Assembly: GCA_017503945.1 (NCBI GenBank)
Contig: JAFVSB010000022.1
Span: 1 to 7,106, forward strand
Direction: 5' to 3'
DNA length: 7,106 bases
Source of the DNA: Clostridia bacterium
GTDB lineage: Bacteria; Bacillota; Clostridia; UMGS1810
Positions 6,112 to 7,106 of this stretch are shown piece by piece. A program made the position numbers and the translations under genes. Below the pieces are notes generated by a model that had not been told where the DNA came from, searched no databases, and saw nothing but the letters and a program-made list of their open reading frames with translations. Within the stretch, counting starts at the first letter, position 1, and every line of letters starts with the position of its first letter.

Positions 6112-6399
6112 TTACCTCCAGTTATAATTTTTGGTTAATCTATCAAGTGATTTTTTACTTATATTTTTCAGGGCAGTTATTATACCTCTATTACCCTCAA
6201 CAATAACATTGTACTTTCCAGGCGATATTTCCTTAATATAAACTTTAGCGCCGTCTGATTGTGTTTTAACATTCGATGTGCTTTTAGTATTCGAAATATC
6301 ATTCCTTGAAAACCCTCGTTCTTTTAAACGTTCGCTACCATGTTTTGTTGCTTTAGAACCATTCGTATTCCCAAAATTCCCACCAGCACCTGTACCCAT
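6112..6399 (-). CDS. 95-aa orphan polymorphic-toxin C-terminal domain (putative RNase-like)
   Basis: A small basic protein (18 Lys/Arg, 7 Asp/Glu). It starts with a Gly/Asn-rich linker (MGTGAGGNFGNTNGSK), then KHGSERLKERGFSRNDI (residues 19-35) and a strand-rich half, VYIKEISPGKYNVIVEGNRG (53-72), ending KSLDRLTKNYNWR. The H-x-x-E-R-x-x-x-R-G-[FI]-S-x-x-D-I pattern, followed by a strand with G-x-I-x-T-x, resembles DUF4258/BECR-type toxin domains found at the C-termini of large secreted RHS, LXG or CDI proteins; H20, E23, R24 and R28 would be candidate active residues. Here it stands alone, with no signal, repeat or delivery domain. ATG 6399 has AGGTGA (6412-6407) 7 bases upstream, buried in a hairpin. 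The immunity-like gene follows at once. Toxin identity is inferred from pattern and context, not proven. Confidence 0.7.
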   Translation of the reverse strand: MGTGAGGNFGNTNGSKATKHGSERLKERGFSRNDISNTKSTSNVKTQSDGAKVYIKEISPGKYNVIVEGNRGIITALKNISKKSLDRLTKNYNWR

Positions 6400-6406
6400 T
6401 AAGCAG

Positions 6407-6438
6407 TCACCTGCTTTCTGAACTATGAAAGCAGGTGA
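6407..6438 (-). promoter_or_regulatory. perfect hairpin sequestering the toxin ribosome-binding site
   Basis: TCACCTGCTTTC (6438-6427, minus strand) and GAAAGCAGGTGA (6418-6407) are perfectly complementary over 12 bp with an eight-base loop. The second arm contains the AGGTGA that serves as Shine-Dalgarno for the toxin-like gene, 7 bases before its ATG. No T-run follows, so it is not an intrinsic terminator. It should restrain initiation of the toxin-like gene unless opened, for example by ribosomes arriving from the upstream gene, whose stop is 12 bases before the hairpin. Confidence 0.75.
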
Positions 6439-6450
6439 GAGAATAAGACA

Positions 6451-6762
6451 TTAATTAATTTTTTGTTTTCCTACCATGATTTTGTTTGGAAAATTATGAT
6501 AATTTACGCAGAAAAAATTATCTTCTGTTATGAAAACGGGCGGATCACCAGATATACAAATAGCTTCAAAAACAAAAGTAGTAAATTCCTCATATCCTAT
6601 TTCGTTTTCTTCAAACTCATTTTCATCTTCAAAACATGTGTCAAATCTAGCGGTTATTGTTTCTCCTTCGCTCCATACTAATGTCATTTCTTCTATATCG
6701 AATTTATCTAGGTTTTTTAAAAAATTGCCAATAATTGTTCCTTCTTTTTCATTTAAAAACAT
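6451..6762 (-). CDS. 103-aa highly acidic protein, probable orphan immunity protein
   Basis: A soluble, very acidic protein (22 Asp/Glu, 7 Lys/Arg, net about -15) beginning MFLNEKEGTIIGNFLKNLDK. It has an acidic centre (CFEDENEFEENEIGYEEF, 43-60) and a Tyr/Phe/Asn-rich end (YHNFPNKIM). There is no signal peptide, membrane segment or known catalytic motif. Size, acidity and placement between two toxin-related segments fit small immunity proteins of polymorphic-toxin loci. The start is ATG 6762, with GGAGG (6775-6771) 8 bases upstream; an in-frame TTG at 6777 lies before that site and is rejected. The ribosome site lies within the last codons of a toxin-tail fragment whose TAG is 2 bases before this ATG, so its partner was probably that lost toxin, not the 95-aa domain downstream. 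The specific family is not identified. Confidence 0.72.
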   Translation of the reverse strand: MFLNEKEGTIIGNFLKNLDKFDIEEMTLVWSEGETITARFDTCFEDENEFEENEIGYEEFTTFVFEAICISGDPPVFITEDNFFCVNYHNFPNKIMVGKQKIN

Positions 6763-6764
6763 AA

Positions 6765-6827
6765 CTATTTCCTCCAATTAATAGGTCTGGCAGGCACTAT
6801 ATGTGCTCCGTCTTTGTGAATTAACAT
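6765..6827 (-). pseudogene. C-terminal tail fragment of a lost toxin
   Basis: On the minus strand, 20 codons before TAG (6767-6765) read MLIHKDGAHIVPARPINWRK, too short for a routine gene scan. The ending and its 2-base spacing to the next start are what one sees when an immunity gene follows a toxin. The frame is open upstream to 6899 but becomes Phe/Ser/Leu-rich low-complexity residues unlike a protein domain, and then meets TGA (6902-6900). I infer that only the extreme C-terminus of a toxin gene survives, fused to unrelated DNA near 6828. It may still matter because it carries the ribosome site of the 103-aa gene. Homology is inferred from appearance and position only. Confidence 0.45.
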
Positions 6828-7054
6828 GAAGAATGACAAAAAGAGTGAGTTGTGAGAAAAGGCGGGAAAAGAAGAACAAAGGAGTGAAAAGGCGCGGTAT
6901 CAGTGGGTTTTGGTGACAGGCATATGAGAATTTGTGCAAAATCACAATAAAGTAGTGTGAAATTAATTTTGATGGATTTTGGGGCAAAACATGGAATCGG
7001 TCCAGAGAGCGTGGAAAAGCGTTTTTAAACATTTTAAAATTTTAAAAATAATTT
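6828..7054. other. non-coding, purine-rich then AT-rich stretch
   Basis: No gene supported. The plus strand is strongly purine-rich over 6828-6898 (GAAG/AAAAG/GGAG-like runs), and 7021-7059 is almost pure A/T with short palindromes such as ATTTTAAAATTTTAAAA. A minus-strand frame at 6778-7032 is a low-complexity Phe/Leu/Ser translation of the purine-rich strand, without a ribosome site. The promoter for the minus-strand unit should lie here, but I see no strong -35/-10 pair. Confidence 0.45.
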
Positions 7055-7105
7055 AAAAAGACGATTTTGAGACTTTGTAAAAAAGCCTTGAAACCGTCTT
7101 TTTTT
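7055..7105. terminator. long imperfect hairpin with T-run at the window edge
   Basis: Bases 7055-7076 pair with 7082-7103 (22 positions, two A-C mismatches and two G-T pairs) around loop GTAAA. Outer arms are AAAAAGACG/CGTCTTTTT, and Ts run 7099-7105. It reads well as a plus-strand terminator and also ends in five Ts on the minus strand, so it may terminate a gene entering from the right. The long stem could also be an end of a small non-autonomous element, cut by the window. Confidence 0.6.
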
Positions 7106-7106
7106 C

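Noticed and set aside
6407..6438. Hairpin as an intrinsic terminator of the 103-aa gene
   Set aside because: No T-run follows on the minus strand, and the stem contains the next gene's ribosome site.
6463..6781. Plus-strand open frames opposite the 103-aa gene
   Set aside because: Antisense to a gene with a well-placed ribosome site; Ser/Phe-rich translations with no support.
6778..7032. 84-aa minus-strand open frame
   Set aside because: Low-complexity translation of a purine-rich strand, no ribosome site. Another frame over its end gives the more protein-like toxin tail.
1..7106. CRISPR array, rRNA, riboswitch or insertion sequence
   Set aside because: No spaced direct repeats, rRNA-like sequence, known aptamer core or transposase-like frame was seen on either strand.

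Overview
The window most likely comes from an anaerobic member of the Clostridia, in or near Oscillospiraceae/Ruminococcaceae. The evidence is a SCIFF ranthipeptide precursor with its radical-SAM maturase (a hallmark pair of Clostridia), an oxygen/NO-scavenging flavodiiron protein, Firmicutes-type Shine-Dalgarno sequences, and a remnant of the sporulation protease gene spoIVB. Two kinds of DNA are joined. Positions 1 to about 5535 are a compact, moderate-GC, all-plus-strand core region. From about 5665 to the end the DNA is AT-rich accessory sequence with genes only on the minus strand.

Core region. (1) The C-terminal part of a TspO/MBR membrane protein enters from the left edge. (2) A tRNA-Asn(GTT) has its own promoter and terminator. 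(3) A promoter drives a two-gene unit: fprA (flavodiiron protein) and a GufA-type ZIP metal transporter, overlapping by 4 bases. (4) A second strong promoter drives scfA (50-aa SCIFF precursor), then a hairpin plus T-run, then scfB (SPASM radical-SAM maturase with an N-terminal recognition domain), then an Orn/Lys/Arg decarboxylase-family PLP enzyme whose start overlaps the scfB stop. A two-way terminator closes this unit. The hairpin between scfA and scfB probably keeps precursor levels above enzyme levels.

Junction. Immediately past that terminator, on the minus strand, lie the last 43 codons of spoIVB, with the serine-protease signature altered and the rest of the gene missing. Homology stops at about 5664, which marks a recombination or deletion breakpoint.

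Accessory region, read on the minus strand from right to left. A roughly 20-residue C-terminal tail looks like the end of a lost toxin. It is followed by a very acidic 103-aa protein (probable immunity protein), a perfect 12-bp hairpin that covers the next ribosome-binding site, a basic 95-aa orphan toxin-like domain, an acidic 60-aa four-cysteine protein (probable cognate immunity) and a terminator. This looks like a displaced toxin/immunity cassette of the polymorphic-toxin kind, without its delivery protein.

The points most worth pursuing are the SCIFF peptide, which has Gly where the characterised CteA peptide has the thioether-acceptor Thr and carries a seventh Cys, and the orphan toxin/immunity array with a translation-gating hairpin next to a truncated spoIVB.
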